From Shinella zoogloeoides (GTDB lineage Bacteria > Pseudomonadota > Alphaproteobacteria > Rhizobiales > Rhizobiaceae): a DNA stretch of 64,000 nucleotides. The DNA is taken from assembly GCF_030733845.1 (NCBI RefSeq), contig NZ_CP132310.1, positions 1 to 64,000 of the forward strand. Direction: 5' to 3'. Positions 50,033-57,718 of this stretch are shown here, piece after piece (position 1 is the first letter of the stretch; every line of letters starts with the position of its first letter). The notes below the pieces were generated by a model. That model was given only the letters and a program-made list of their open reading frames with translations, was not told where the DNA came from and did no database searches. A program made the position numbers and the translations under genes.

Positions 50033-50325
50033 TGGAAGACTTTCTGCAATTTCTCCGGCAGGACGTTACCGAAAATCTATTCGACCCGCCGGACTATGTT
50101 CCGAAAATGGTCGACGTGGTGATGGCGCGCCATGATCTGGAAGACCTCTTCCAGTGGGCACAGGTCAACTCGGTAGCCGGCAGCTCGCACCTAACGAGCA
50201 ACAGACAGCGGGTCATCGAGGCTCGGATGCGCGTCATCATCCGACGCGCTCATGCGAAGCGGAACACAATCGAGAACCGCCTCAAGCTCGACTACCCCGA
50301 CAACCCCAAATTTGGGAGGTTTTGA
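50032..50325 (+). CDS. Hypothetical protein with shared NPKFGRF tail
   Basis: A 97-residue helical protein overlapping the WGR gene by one base (TGATG). Its C-terminal eight residues DNPKFGRF repeat the tail of the WGR protein although most codons differ, so selection on the peptide is likely. The body (MVDVVMARHDLEDLFQW) has no recognised fold. It may bind the same partner as the WGR protein. Confidence 0.65.
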   Translation: MEDFLQFLRQDVTENLFDPPDYVPKMVDVVMARHDLEDLFQWAQVNSVAGSSHLTSNRQRVIEARMRVIIRRAHAKRNTIENRLKLDYPDNPKFGRF

Positions 50326-50885
50326 TGCCCACCCTTTACGAATCCCTCAGCGATACGAACCAATTTTCATTCACCTGCCCGCTTTTCGGCGCGAAGACGC
50401 GCATGGGTGCGTGTGTTCAGCTCCGCGACAAGGTTTGGCGCGGTGAGCAGATCGACGTCCGGCGCGGCTGTCAGGCTGCAATGCACTGCAACAAGTGCCC
50501 CGCCGCCGAAATGGTCCGCAAATACTGCTTCGACAAGAACTGGACGAATGACCACCACGGCTCGTCGACGCCGAAGGATGGCAAGCTCATGAAGCCGATC
50601 CTGGAGCGCATCCGCCCCGTCATGATGCGTGAGTCGGTGCTCAACGATTATCGCGTGCCCGAGAACGAGCGGCTTTTGCTGGTGACTGCCAACCAGCGGA
50701 TCGATGAGCAGCTTCGCTCAGCGCCGGGCGAGTCCACCCGCCAGGGCAAACCTTTCGAGCACGGCTCTGCCTCGGTCACGCGCGCTCGCAAGGTCGTCAA
50801 GGCGCCTGAGATCACCACCCCGGCGGCAGCCGCCATCAACGAAGCAGCCGCAACCGGCAACCTTGCCGCTGCGATCAACGCATAA
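50325..50885 (+). CDS. Cysteine-rich hypothetical protein
   Basis: A 186-residue protein beginning MPTLYESLSDTNQF. Five Cys residues in the first 75 positions (TCPLF, GACV, GCQAAMHCNKC) and a sixth at KYC suggest metal binding, perhaps a zinc or iron-sulfur site. The C-terminus is Ala-rich and disordered. It is coupled to the preceding gene by TGATG and its stop is supplied by the operator at 50883. Function unknown. Confidence 0.6.
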   Translation: MPTLYESLSDTNQFSFTCPLFGAKTRMGACVQLRDKVWRGEQIDVRRGCQAAMHCNKCPAAEMVRKYCFDKNWTNDHHGSSTPKDGKLMKPILERIRPVMMRESVLNDYRVPENERLLLVTANQRIDEQLRSAPGESTRQGKPFEHGSASVTRARKVVKAPEITTPAAAAINEAAATGNLAAAINA

Positions 50886-50900
50886 GGAAGTGATTACCTA
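50883..50900. promoter_or_regulatory. Operator joining stop, ribosome site and ligase start
   Basis: TAAGGAAGTGATTACCTA: first three bases are the upstream stop, AAGGA is the ribosome site, last base begins the ligase ATG. Third case of this arrangement after 10688 and 39071. Confidence 0.55.
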
Positions 50901-52300
50901 TGGATGCGACACAGGCTCTCGACCTCATCGAGAAGATTGCGGCTGAAGGGTCGCGCAACGGCAAAGAGGAGTTGCTCGCGCAGCTCCTGGCCACCGACAT
51001 CGGCAAGTTTATCGTGAAGTGGTCCTATGACCCGTTCATCACCTACGGGATCAAGCCGACCCGTCATGCCTCGAACCTCGGCGAGAAGATCGCCTTCGAC
51101 ATCGATGGCATCGAAAGCGTGCTCACGAAGCTGGCGCAACGCGAGCTGACCGGCAATGCAGCCGCCGATGTTGTGACGGCCTGCCTGAAGGCGTCGGACG
51201 AGACGGCCAACGAGCTGCTTTGGCGCATCCTCAACAAGGATCTGCGCTGCGGCATCGCCGAATCCACCATCCAGAAGGTCATGCCTGGCCTGATCCCGGT
51301 CTTTGCCGTGATGCGCGCCCATCACTACGAGGAAAAGCGCATCAAGACCTGGCCCCAGGTGGTCGAACCTAAGCTCGATGGCTATCGCTTCACATTCCTG
51401 TGCCGCGACGGATCCGGCGGCTTCTTCACCCGGTCCGGCAAGCGCGCGCCGGCGGCCGAACACTTGGTCGAACCGATGATCCAGATGGCGCTGAAGGCGG
51501 TCGCCGAGTCGAACAATCTGGAACTCATGACGACGCTCAGCACGAAGCCGGGTCATCTGGGAAGCTACGCTCGTTCGAGCCTGAATTTCATGGTCGACGG
51601 CGAAATGGTCGTGAATGACAGCTTCGCCGAAGCTGGCGCGCTCCGTCGCAAGAGCGAAACGGCCGATGGCGCACGGTTCCACGTCTTCGACTTCATGACC
51701 TTCGCCGACTTTGACGCGACGGGCTCGGTCGGTCAGGTTTACATGAAGCGGCGTGAACTGGTGGAACAGCTCGTCGGGTATGCTGACGAGACGATCATCA
51801 CCAAGACGCCGCGCTACCTGGTCAACAGCCACAAGGAAATCCACGATCTCTACACCAAATTCCAGGCGCGCGGCCTCGAAGGTGCGATGGTCAAGGATCC
51901 GCAGGGGCTTTACGACAAGAAGAAGTCCTACGGCTGGCTCAAGATCAAGGCCGAGGAAACCGAAGATCTCCCGGTTGTCGGTGCGTTCCCCGGTGAGCCC
52001 GGCACCAAATACGAAACCTGCCTCGGCGGCCTGATTGTCGATCGCAACGGCGTCGAGGTGCGCGTTGGCGGCGGCTTCTCGGACAAAGAGCGCGCCGAAC
52101 TCTGGGATCTGTGGCTTCGCGACGAGACACGCATGGACAATCCTCCGGTCTATGACGGCGAGTTGGAGCTCCTCAAGCGCTTGATCGAGGTCGAATATCA
52201 CGAAGTCACGCCCGACGGCTCGCTGCGACACCCCCGCTTCAAGCGCTTCCGCGACGACAAGGCGGGCGAGATAGAGGACAAGGAGAAGAAAGCGGCGTAA
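50900..52300 (+). CDS. lig: ATP-dependent DNA ligase
   Basis: A 466-residue ligase. The adenylation motif EPKLDGYR (156-163) has the catalytic Lys at 158. Motif III DGEMV lies near residue 237, motif IV-like ARGLEGAMVKD near 325 and motif V WLKIK near 345. A helical N-domain of 130 residues, as in T4-type ligases, precedes the catalytic domain; the C-terminal OB domain completes it. It joins nicks in lagging-strand synthesis and repair. A strong terminator follows. Confidence 0.93.
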   Translation: MDATQALDLIEKIAAEGSRNGKEELLAQLLATDIGKFIVKWSYDPFITYGIKPTRHASNLGEKIAFDIDGIESVLTKLAQRELTGNAAADVVTACLKASDETANELLWRILNKDLRCGIAESTIQKVMPGLIPVFAVMRAHHYEEKRIKTWPQVVEPKLDGYRFTFLCRDGSGGFFTRSGKRAPAAEHLVEPMIQMALKAVAESNNLELMTTLSTKPGHLGSYARSSLNFMVDGEMVVNDSFAEAGALRRKSETADGARFHVFDFMTFADFDATGSVGQVYMKRRELVEQLVGYADETIITKTPRYLVNSHKEIHDLYTKFQARGLEGAMVKDPQGLYDKKKSYGWLKIKAEETEDLPVVGAFPGEPGTKYETCLGGLIVDRNGVEVRVGGGFSDKERAELWDLWLRDETRMDNPPVYDGELELLKRLIEVEYHEVTPDGSLRHPRFKRFRDDKAGEIEDKEKKAA

Positions 52301-52375
52301 CCGATTAAGTTTTTGCTATAACAGAGGAATCAGTTCCCCTGGTGCTTGGGTCAATGCACCTCTTTCTCTCTCGAA

Positions 52376-52400
52376 GGGGCGCTCGATGCGCCCCTTTTTT
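52376..52400 (+). terminator. Factor-independent terminator after the ligase
   Basis: GGGGCGC/GCGCCCC stem with a 5-base loop, then six T residues. It separates the rightward replication unit from the leftward repC. Confidence 0.92.
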
Positions 52401-52405
52401 CTTGC

Positions 52406-53488
52406 CTAGTGCGCGCGTCGTCGGCGCATCCCGCGAATTTCCTCCACCAGGTCTATCTGCTTGTCGGCCACGCGCCGCACGAATGCGCGGAAGAACCCGC
52501 CGAAGTTCCGAATTGCGTTCTTGCGTTTTCGATCATCCTCGTAGTGTTGCAGGCAGATAAAGAATGTCGCGCCGGCCGCGACCGGCCCAAGCTTCTCGAT
52601 CGCCTCGAACCAGGCGCTTTCATGCACCCCGACGGATCCGCGCAGCCGGCCGGCGCCGTTTACCAGATCGCGCTCGGTTCGCGGCGCCTCCATATAGTCC
52701 ATCGCATCCGGGCAGACTGCCGTCAGATCACTAAGCGCGAGTTTCGCCACACCATTTTTCGAAGCCGTTTGACAAGACTGGTCAGGGGTATCTTTGTTGT
52801 TTTCAATGAGACGGCTGTTATTGCCCCCACAGGCGGTATCATATCTCTCTTTCGTCACTTCATGGAGCGTGCGCCAAGACGCCAGAGAAGCGTCAGGGCT
52901 CGCGAAGCTGTCCCGACGAGGTGTGAGGGACACAAGGCGATCGAATTCGCTCTGGAGGTCGTCTGCGTCGGTCATGGCGTTGATCAACTCCATAGTGTCG
53001 CGCCGGCAAATAGTGATCTCATCGAAATGCCGCCGGCGAAGCTCGCGCGCGTCCTGGATCTCCTCGCAGCGCTCCTTGAACTCGTCGAGGCGGAAAAGCA
53101 AAGGGGAGAGATCGAGGCCGTAGGCATCGCGTATCTGTCCGTTCTTGGAGCGGATTGCAAAGCGCTTGCCGTTGGCTGACTCCTTCGAGCTGATCACGCC
53201 GTCATCAAGAAGCGACCTGATCGCGTAGCGCACGCCACGCTCTGACAACCCTGTCCGCTCCATGAGGAACTCGTTCGCCGGCCAAACCAGGTAACGGCCG
53301 CCAATCGTCTCGCCGCCGTAGCAGCCGACGAGCTGGTCAAGGACGAACCTTGCCCCCGGTCGGAGGCGGAGTGCTTTGACGGCAAGTCGCGCCGCTGCGA
53401 ATAGTTCGGTTGCGCCCGTCTCGGGCGCAGGCTCCGGTGGCTGAACGAAGCGCGCAGGCCTTCGCCAGCCGGTGTTAACCGTCTGCAT
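52406..53488 (-). CDS. repC: RepC-family plasmid replication initiator
   Basis: A 360-residue protein of the RepC type of alphaproteobacterial repABC plasmids. Recognisable parts are TGWRR near the N-terminus, LVWPANEFLMERTGLSE (67-83), NGKRFAIR (106-113) and DAYGLDLSPL (121-130), and a C-terminal domain with FGGFFRAFVRRVADK. RepC binds the origin and starts replication. ATG 53488 with AGGAAGAGAG before it is chosen over a longer frame to 53623. It is far from parA (5433) and has no RepA/RepB neighbours. This gene is the main evidence for a phage-plasmid. Confidence 0.85.
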   Translation of the reverse strand: MQTVNTGWRRPARFVQPPEPAPETGATELFAAARLAVKALRLRPGARFVLDQLVGCYGGETIGGRYLVWPANEFLMERTGLSERGVRYAIRSLLDDGVISSKESANGKRFAIRSKNGQIRDAYGLDLSPLLFRLDEFKERCEEIQDARELRRRHFDEITICRRDTMELINAMTDADDLQSEFDRLVSLTPRRDSFASPDASLASWRTLHEVTKERYDTACGGNNSRLIENNKDTPDQSCQTASKNGVAKLALSDLTAVCPDAMDYMEAPRTERDLVNGAGRLRGSVGVHESAWFEAIEKLGPVAAGATFFICLQHYEDDRKRKNAIRNFGGFFRAFVRRVADKQIDLVEEIRGMRRRRAH

Positions 53489-53666
53489 TTCTCTCTTCCT
53501 AAGCGCAAGGAGCCTCATTCGCCGAATCGGTGATTCGTCGTTGACTCCGGCGGCTTTTGGTGGGAGAAACGAGCTGTCGAGACCCGAATCACATGCCGCG
53601 CAGCCGCCGGTATGAGTTTCCAAAAAGCCCCTTGGTTCCAGCCTTGGGGCTTTTTCTATTCCTACG
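53489..53666. other. repC leader with inverted repeats and GANTC cluster
   Basis: The leader holds four GANTC sites (53525, 53533, 53544, 53586), the recognition sequence of the cell-cycle methylase CcrM, and a long-range inverted repeat CCGGCGGC/GCCGCCGG. A terminator-like stem lies at 53622-53655. In repABC plasmids this position encodes a small antisense RNA that controls repC. A plus-strand RNA ending at the T-run near 53655 is possible, but its promoter is not clear. Confidence 0.5.
53622..53655. terminator. Bidirectional terminator upstream of repC
   Basis: AAAAAGCCCC and GGGGCTTTTT form a perfect 10-bp stem with a 14-base loop, flanked by A and T runs on both strands. It can end the leftward RHH transcript or a rightward antisense RNA. 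Confidence 0.85.
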
Positions 53667-53867
53667 TCAGTTAGTGGTTTGGACTTCCTCGGACGAGGCG
53701 ATCCGGCTCAACGCATACTGAACGGCCTCGGAACGATTCCGCAGCCCTTTGGACGCAACTAATTCTGAAATGGTCTGGTCAGCTTCCTGTGTCAGCCAAA
53801 CGGTCGTTTCCTTCAGGCCGATCGCCCGACGGCGCTCACGCAATCTCAAAACTTTGTCGGCAGACAC
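53667..53867 (-). CDS. Small ribbon-helix-helix-like protein
   Basis: A 66-residue protein upstream of repC. GTG 53867 is preferred as start because AGGAG lies six bases before it; an ATG five codons earlier (53882) lacks a ribosome site. Residues 20-60 (ETTVWLTQEADQTISELV, then RNRSEAVQYALSRI) are of the RHH type seen in antitoxins and plasmid copy-number regulators. It may regulate repC or itself. Confidence 0.6.
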   Translation of the reverse strand: MSADKVLRLRERRRAIGLKETTVWLTQEADQTISELVASKGLRNRSEAVQYALSRIASSEEVQTTN

Positions 53868-54173
53868 ACGAATCTCCTGCATGCAAATCAGTGATGGTCG
53901 CGAGTAACTCCGATTCTAGGTGATTTGGCAAGAGGTGCCGAGTAACCGTCCCGGCCTGAAAACGCCCGAAATGGCGTAAGACTTCTTATGGAACATCGCA
54001 ACAAGCAGGGGAATTTGGCTCACGTCAGATAAGTAGGCGTTGACTTATTATTCTCGCTATGATCAACCGAAAGAACCCAATAGATGACGACTCGAAAAGC
54101 ACACACCCCAGCGTTAAAGCGCTATAGCGTAGTTATCGCAACGCAAGAGAGAGACTAGAAGGGAACGAATGAA
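53868..54173. promoter_or_regulatory. Intergenic control region of RHH/repC and XRE genes
   Basis: This divergent gap of about 300 bases carries an operator at 54030-54047, TATTAT at 54046 and TATGAT at 54058 for the rightward XRE gene, and the perfect palindrome CGCTATAGCG at 54120-54129 inside GCGTT/AACGC arms. The leader ends with GAGAGAGA and AGAAGGGA before the ATG at 54174. The leftward promoter for the RHH gene is not obvious. Confidence 0.55.
54030..54047. promoter_or_regulatory. Operator in the promoter of the XRE regulator
   Basis: TAAGTAGGCGTTGACTTA followed by TATTAT, as in the strong phage promoters. It would allow autoregulation if the XRE protein binds this family of sites. 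Confidence 0.65.
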
Positions 54174-54590
54174 ATGAGCACCGTCTCATCGGCTCAGTCG
54201 ACGCTTCAGCAGTTCCTCAATAAGAGGATCTACGAGCTTCAAAGCCGGAAGTCGCAGATGGAAATCGCCAATGAGGCCGGTTTCAACAATGCCAATTTTA
54301 TATCTATGCTGAAGTCGGGGCGCTCCAAGCTGGCGCTAGACCGTGTGCCTGCCATGGCAAAGGCGCTCGATGTAGATCCAGCCTATCTCTTTCGGCTGGC
54401 TCTGAGCCAGTTCTTCGATGATGCCGTCCTGAAGGAGCTGATGCCGCTCTTCAAGTCGGCCGTGACCGAGAACGAAAAAGAGATCCTGGATGTTATTCGA
54501 GAACATTCGGGCAATACCGATCCGCGCTTGACCGGCGATTTCCGTGAGGATCTCGCAAAGGTGGTTGCCAAGCACAACGGTAAGCAGTAA
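54174..54590 (+). CDS. XRE-family transcription regulator
   Basis: A 138-residue protein with an HTH at about residues 25-65 (SQMEIANEAGFNNANFISML) of the XRE/lambda repressor type and a helical C-terminal part that may dimerise. Its own promoter has the 18-bp operator, and it lies between repC and the CobT-like gene. It is the best candidate in this window for the protein that binds the operator family; direct evidence is missing. No RecA-cleavage domain is visible. Confidence 0.75.
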   Translation: MSTVSSAQSTLQQFLNKRIYELQSRKSQMEIANEAGFNNANFISMLKSGRSKLALDRVPAMAKALDVDPAYLFRLALSQFFDDAVLKELMPLFKSAVTENEKEILDVIREHSGNTDPRLTGDFREDLAKVVAKHNGKQ

Positions 54591-54600
54591 GTCGGCAACG

Positions 54601-54624
54601 AACCGGCCACCCGTGGCCGGTTTT
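54601..54624 (+). terminator. Factor-independent terminator after the XRE gene
   Basis: AACCGGCCA/TGGCCGGTT stem with a 4- to 6-base loop, followed by TTTT. Confidence 0.8.
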
Positions 54625-54640
54625 AAAATGCCTGGGGTAA

Positions 54641-54658
54641 TAAGTAATAACTTACTGA
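54641..54658. promoter_or_regulatory. Operator before the small gene 54701
   Basis: TAAGTAATAACTTACTGA, 42 bases upstream of the GTG at 54701, after the terminator. Confidence 0.6.
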
Positions 54659-54700
54659 GGAGTATGCGCCAGGATGGCGCATCGACAAAGGGTCCAACAA

Positions 54701-54907
54701 GTGAACAACACCTCCAAGAATATCATCGCGCTGGCTCAGGAAGACGCCGAGGCCACCGCAGACCTGCTTAGTAATATCCAGAAGACGGATGGGGGATCGG
54801 TCACGATCTATCAAGGTGAACATCCCGAATACGGCAACATCTTCGTTGTCATCCCGGCCTTCGGTCAGTCTTACCTTCTGACCCCATTTGAAGTCCTTTC
54901 TTCATAG
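54701..54907 (+). CDS. Hypothetical small protein
   Basis: A 68-residue protein from GTG 54701; AAGGG lies upstream at good distance. An in-frame ATG at 54674 is part of the hairpin TGCGCC-AGGAT-GGCGCA and is less likely. The protein is acidic at the N-terminus and beta-rich at the C-terminus (GNIFVVIPAFGQSYLLTPFE). Function unknown. It lies between two operators. Confidence 0.55.
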   Translation: MNNTSKNIIALAQEDAEATADLLSNIQKTDGGSVTIYQGEHPEYGNIFVVIPAFGQSYLLTPFEVLSS

Positions 54908-54916
54908 CTGTAATTC

Positions 54917-54934
54917 TAAGTCACTAGTTACTTA
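54917..54934. promoter_or_regulatory. Operator before the CobT-like gene
   Basis: TAAGTCACTAGTTACTTA with both halves matching. The ribosome site GGAGAGAGA and the ATG follow. Confidence 0.65.
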
Positions 54935-54950
54935 GACGTAGGAGAGAGAC

Positions 54951-57665
54951 ATGAACCGTGAGATTATTGAGCTTCGTGAAGTGGTCACGAAGCTCGTGCC
55001 GATGCTCACCGGCAAGGGTCTTACGGTGACGCAGCGCGGCGCCGACGCATACGTGATCGCCGACCCCAAGACGCGCAAGCCCGTTCGAATCAACATCCCG
55101 AACATCCCGGATACCGCCGACGCAGGCTTCATCCGCGCGATCCAGGGCTTCATTGACCACGAAGTCGGCCACGTCCTGATCACTGATTGGGATTGGGTCG
55201 CGGGCTATCGCGTCACGTCTCAGCAGATGATGGAGAAGAAGGTGCAGCGTCTGCGCACCTATCACAACATCATCGAGGATACGATGATCGAGCGGGAGAT
55301 GGAGCGCATCTTCCCCGGTTCGAAGAAGAACATCGCCGACCTGCGCCGGCACTTCATCGCCAAGATCACCAAGCCGGCCGTCGCGTCGGCCAAAGACGAG
55401 AAGGAGGCGTTCAGCTACCTCCTGGTCGCCGTCATGCGCGCCCTCGCCGGTCATACCGAGTTCCAGGACTACATGGATGACGAGAAGCTCTGGGGCAACA
55501 AATACGTCAAGGAGCTGCTCGATCGTCTGCCGGCGAAGGTGAAGAAGGATCTGCCGAAGGTCCGGACCACCAAAGAGACGCTTGAGATCGCCCGGATTCT
55601 GGACGGTATCCTGCATCCCATCGTGCCGCCGCCGACCATCACGAAGGTCGAGCCCAACCAGGGTCATACGCCAGGCGGAGATCCCGTCGAGATCCACGGC
55701 ACCAACTTCGTCGACCTCGAATGGGTTAAGTTCGGCGGCTCGCTCGCCAAGATTGTCGCGCATGCCAGCGGCCGCAAGATCGTCGTGGAAACCCCGCCGC
55801 ACGCCGCAGGCTTCGTTGACGTCGAGGTCAAGACCGAACACGGCCAGGCGGTCAAAGCGAGCGCGTTCGAATATCTCGATCCTCCGCCGCAGCCTGGTGG
55901 AGGTGGCGATGGTGATCCCGACGCGAGCGACAACAACAACCACAGCTCCGGCGAGGACCAGCAGCAGTCCGATGGTGAGTCCCAGGACAAGCCCGAGAAG
56001 GAGGCTGGCGAAGGCGACGGTGACGGCGAGCGCGATCACCAGGACAGCGGTGAAGACGAGCCGGGTGACGCTGGCGAAGGTGAAAAGGATGAGAGCGATG
56101 AAGAGGAGCCTGAACAGGGCGACGGCGCCGAGGAAGATGCGGATGACGACACTGCCGGTGATGGCGAGGGGTCTGATGACGCTGAAGGCGATGGCGATCG
56201 GGATAGCGATGAAGAAGGAGCCGAAGACGAAGATCCTGAGAAGGATGAAGATGAGGGCTCTGGGGGTGATGAGGCCGAGGAGAATGACGACGGGGGCGAA
56301 GGCGACCCAGATGATGATCTTCACGACGGGAACGATGGTGAAGACCAGGACGGCGAACACGACGGCGGCCAGGAAGATGATGATGGCGACGCTGACGACG
56401 GCTCCGAGGAGGCGGCCGAAGCTTCTGACGGCGGAGACGACGACGGAGAGGATGCGTCGGGTCAGGACGAGGAGGATTCTGACGAGGATGGCAAGCCCGG
56501 CGCGACCGAGGCCGACGAAGACGATGATGGCAAACGGCCTGGCGAGAAGGAAAGCAAGGATCGTCTAGCCATCCAGACTGACGATCACGAGGCGGGTGAG
56601 GTCGGAGAGGCTGATGACGAGGATAACGGCTCCGGCGGCGGCGTTGGAAACGGTCTGGGCAAGAGCCTGTTCGACTTCGATGACAATGCCTTCGAGAAGG
56701 CAGACCTGTCGAGCCAGATCGCGATCCTGATCGCCAACGAGGCTGTCGATCTGCTCGCCGACAACGACTACAATGTGTTTACCCGCGAGTTCGACCGGAT
56801 CGAGCCACTGAAGGTGCCGGAGATCCACGATCAGTGGGTGCCGGACCTGGAAGAGAAGGCGCGCGCCATGACTGGCCGGATGTCGAAGGACATCGAGCGT
56901 ATGATGGCTTCGCAGTCGCATGTGGTGAAGGTGCCCGGCTATCGCTCGGGTCGACTCCACTCCCCTGCTCTGCATCGCATCGTTACTAACGACGATCGCC
57001 TTTTCAATCGTAAGCAGGAGCACAAGTCGAAGGACACGGCCGTCTCGCTGCTGATCGACAATTCTGGCTCGATGGGTGGCGTCAAGATCGTCACGGCGAT
57101 GGTTGCGGGCTACGCGCTGTCATCGACGCTGGAGCGCGTCAACATCGCCAGCGAAGTCATTGGCTTCACCACCGGGGATCATCGAGGCAAGGGTTCGCGC
57201 ACGAGCCAGCAGGAGATGAACCGGGAGATTTCGGATGCTCGTGCCAAGGGGCTCAGCTTCCATCGTGTCTCGCCGATCGTCATGCCGATCTACAAGGACT
57301 TTGACGAGCGGATCAACGCGACGGTGAAGCAGCGCATCGCATACATGGCGAACGCGCAGCGAGGCATGGTGACAAACGTCGACGGCGAGTCCCTCGAATA
57401 CGCTGCCATCCGCCTGCTCAAGCGTCGTGAGAAGCGCAAGGTCATGCTTGTCCTGTCGGACGGTCAGCCCTCCGGCGCAGCGAACGCCGCCGGCCATCTG
57501 AAACAGACGGTCGAAAAGCTGGAGAAGCTCGGTATCGATCTCGTCGGTATCGGCATCATGGATGCTGCAGTCCGCCGCTTCTACACCAACCATATCGTGC
57601 TCCAGAGGATCGAGGATCTGCCGACGCAGGTCATGCAGGAGCTGAAAAAGATCCTCACGAACTGA
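54951..57665 (+). CDS. CobT-like VWA protein with metalloprotease-like, IPT and acidic regions
   Basis: A 904-residue protein. Residues 1-215 contain HEVGH (70-74), a zinc-protease-type HExxH motif, with EDTMIE near 109 as a possible third ligand. Residues 225-310 are an IPT/TIG immunoglobulin-like domain (TITKVEPNQGHTPGGDPVEI). Residues 315-560 are a very acidic Asp/Glu/Gly tract. Residues 690-900 are a VWA domain with MIDAS DNSGSM (about 703-708). CobT/CobS pairs insert metal in cobalamin synthesis; the phage pair likely acts as a AAA-VWA remodelling machine with another target. Confidence 0.82.
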   Translation: MNREIIELREVVTKLVPMLTGKGLTVTQRGADAYVIADPKTRKPVRINIPNIPDTADAGFIRAIQGFIDHEVGHVLITDWDWVAGYRVTSQQMMEKKVQRLRTYHNIIEDTMIEREMERIFPGSKKNIADLRRHFIAKITKPAVASAKDEKEAFSYLLVAVMRALAGHTEFQDYMDDEKLWGNKYVKELLDRLPAKVKKDLPKVRTTKETLEIARILDGILHPIVPPPTITKVEPNQGHTPGGDPVEIHGTNFVDLEWVKFGGSLAKIVAHASGRKIVVETPPHAAGFVDVEVKTEHGQAVKASAFEYLDPPPQPGGGGDGDPDASDNNNHSSGEDQQQSDGESQDKPEKEAGEGDGDGERDHQDSGEDEPGDAGEGEKDESDEEEPEQGDGAEEDADDDTAGDGEGSDDAEGDGDRDSDEEGAEDEDPEKDEDEGSGGDEAEENDDGGEGDPDDDLHDGNDGEDQDGEHDGGQEDDDGDADDGSEEAAEASDGGDDDGEDASGQDEEDSDEDGKPGATEADEDDDGKRPGEKESKDRLAIQTDDHEAGEVGEADDEDNGSGGGVGNGLGKSLFDFDDNAFEKADLSSQIAILIANEAVDLLADNDYNVFTREFDRIEPLKVPEIHDQWVPDLEEKARAMTGRMSKDIERMMASQSHVVKVPGYRSGRLHSPALHRIVTNDDRLFNRKQEHKSKDTAVSLLIDNSGSMGGVKIVTAMVAGYALSSTLERVNIASEVIGFTTGDHRGKGSRTSQQEMNREISDARAKGLSFHRVSPIVMPIYKDFDERINATVKQRIAYMANAQRGMVTNVDGESLEYAAIRLLKRREKRKVMLVLSDGQPSGAANAAGHLKQTVEKLEKLGIDLVGIGIMDAAVRRFYTNHIVLQRIEDLPTQVMQELKKILTN

Positions 57666-57677
57666 TCAACGGCACTG

Positions 57678-57712
57678 CGACGGGTAAGTAAGTAATTACT
57701 TGCGTCCCGTCG
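57678..57712. promoter_or_regulatory. Inverted repeat enclosing an operator before the CobS-like gene
   Basis: CGACGGG (57678-57684) and CCCGTCG (57706-57712) flank TAAGTAAGTAATTACTTG (57685-57702), as at 18814-18856. It may double as a hairpin terminator of the CobT-like gene. Confidence 0.6.
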
Positions 57713-57718
57713 TCGTTC

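Noticed and set aside
52294..52322. TATAAC after the ligase as a promoter for a small RNA ending at the 52376 terminator
   Set aside because: No -35 box is present at 16-18 bases upstream, although an RNA here cannot be excluded.
54010..54063. TTGACT at 54040 as a -35 box for the XRE gene
   Set aside because: The nearest -10 boxes are only 0 and 12 bases away; TTGACT here is part of the operator right half.
54924..56360. A 478-codon minus-strand frame with many hydrophobic residues opposite the acidic tract of the CobT-like gene
   Set aside because: The reverse complement of Asp/Glu codons gives Val, Ile and Leu codons, so the apparent membrane protein is an artefact.
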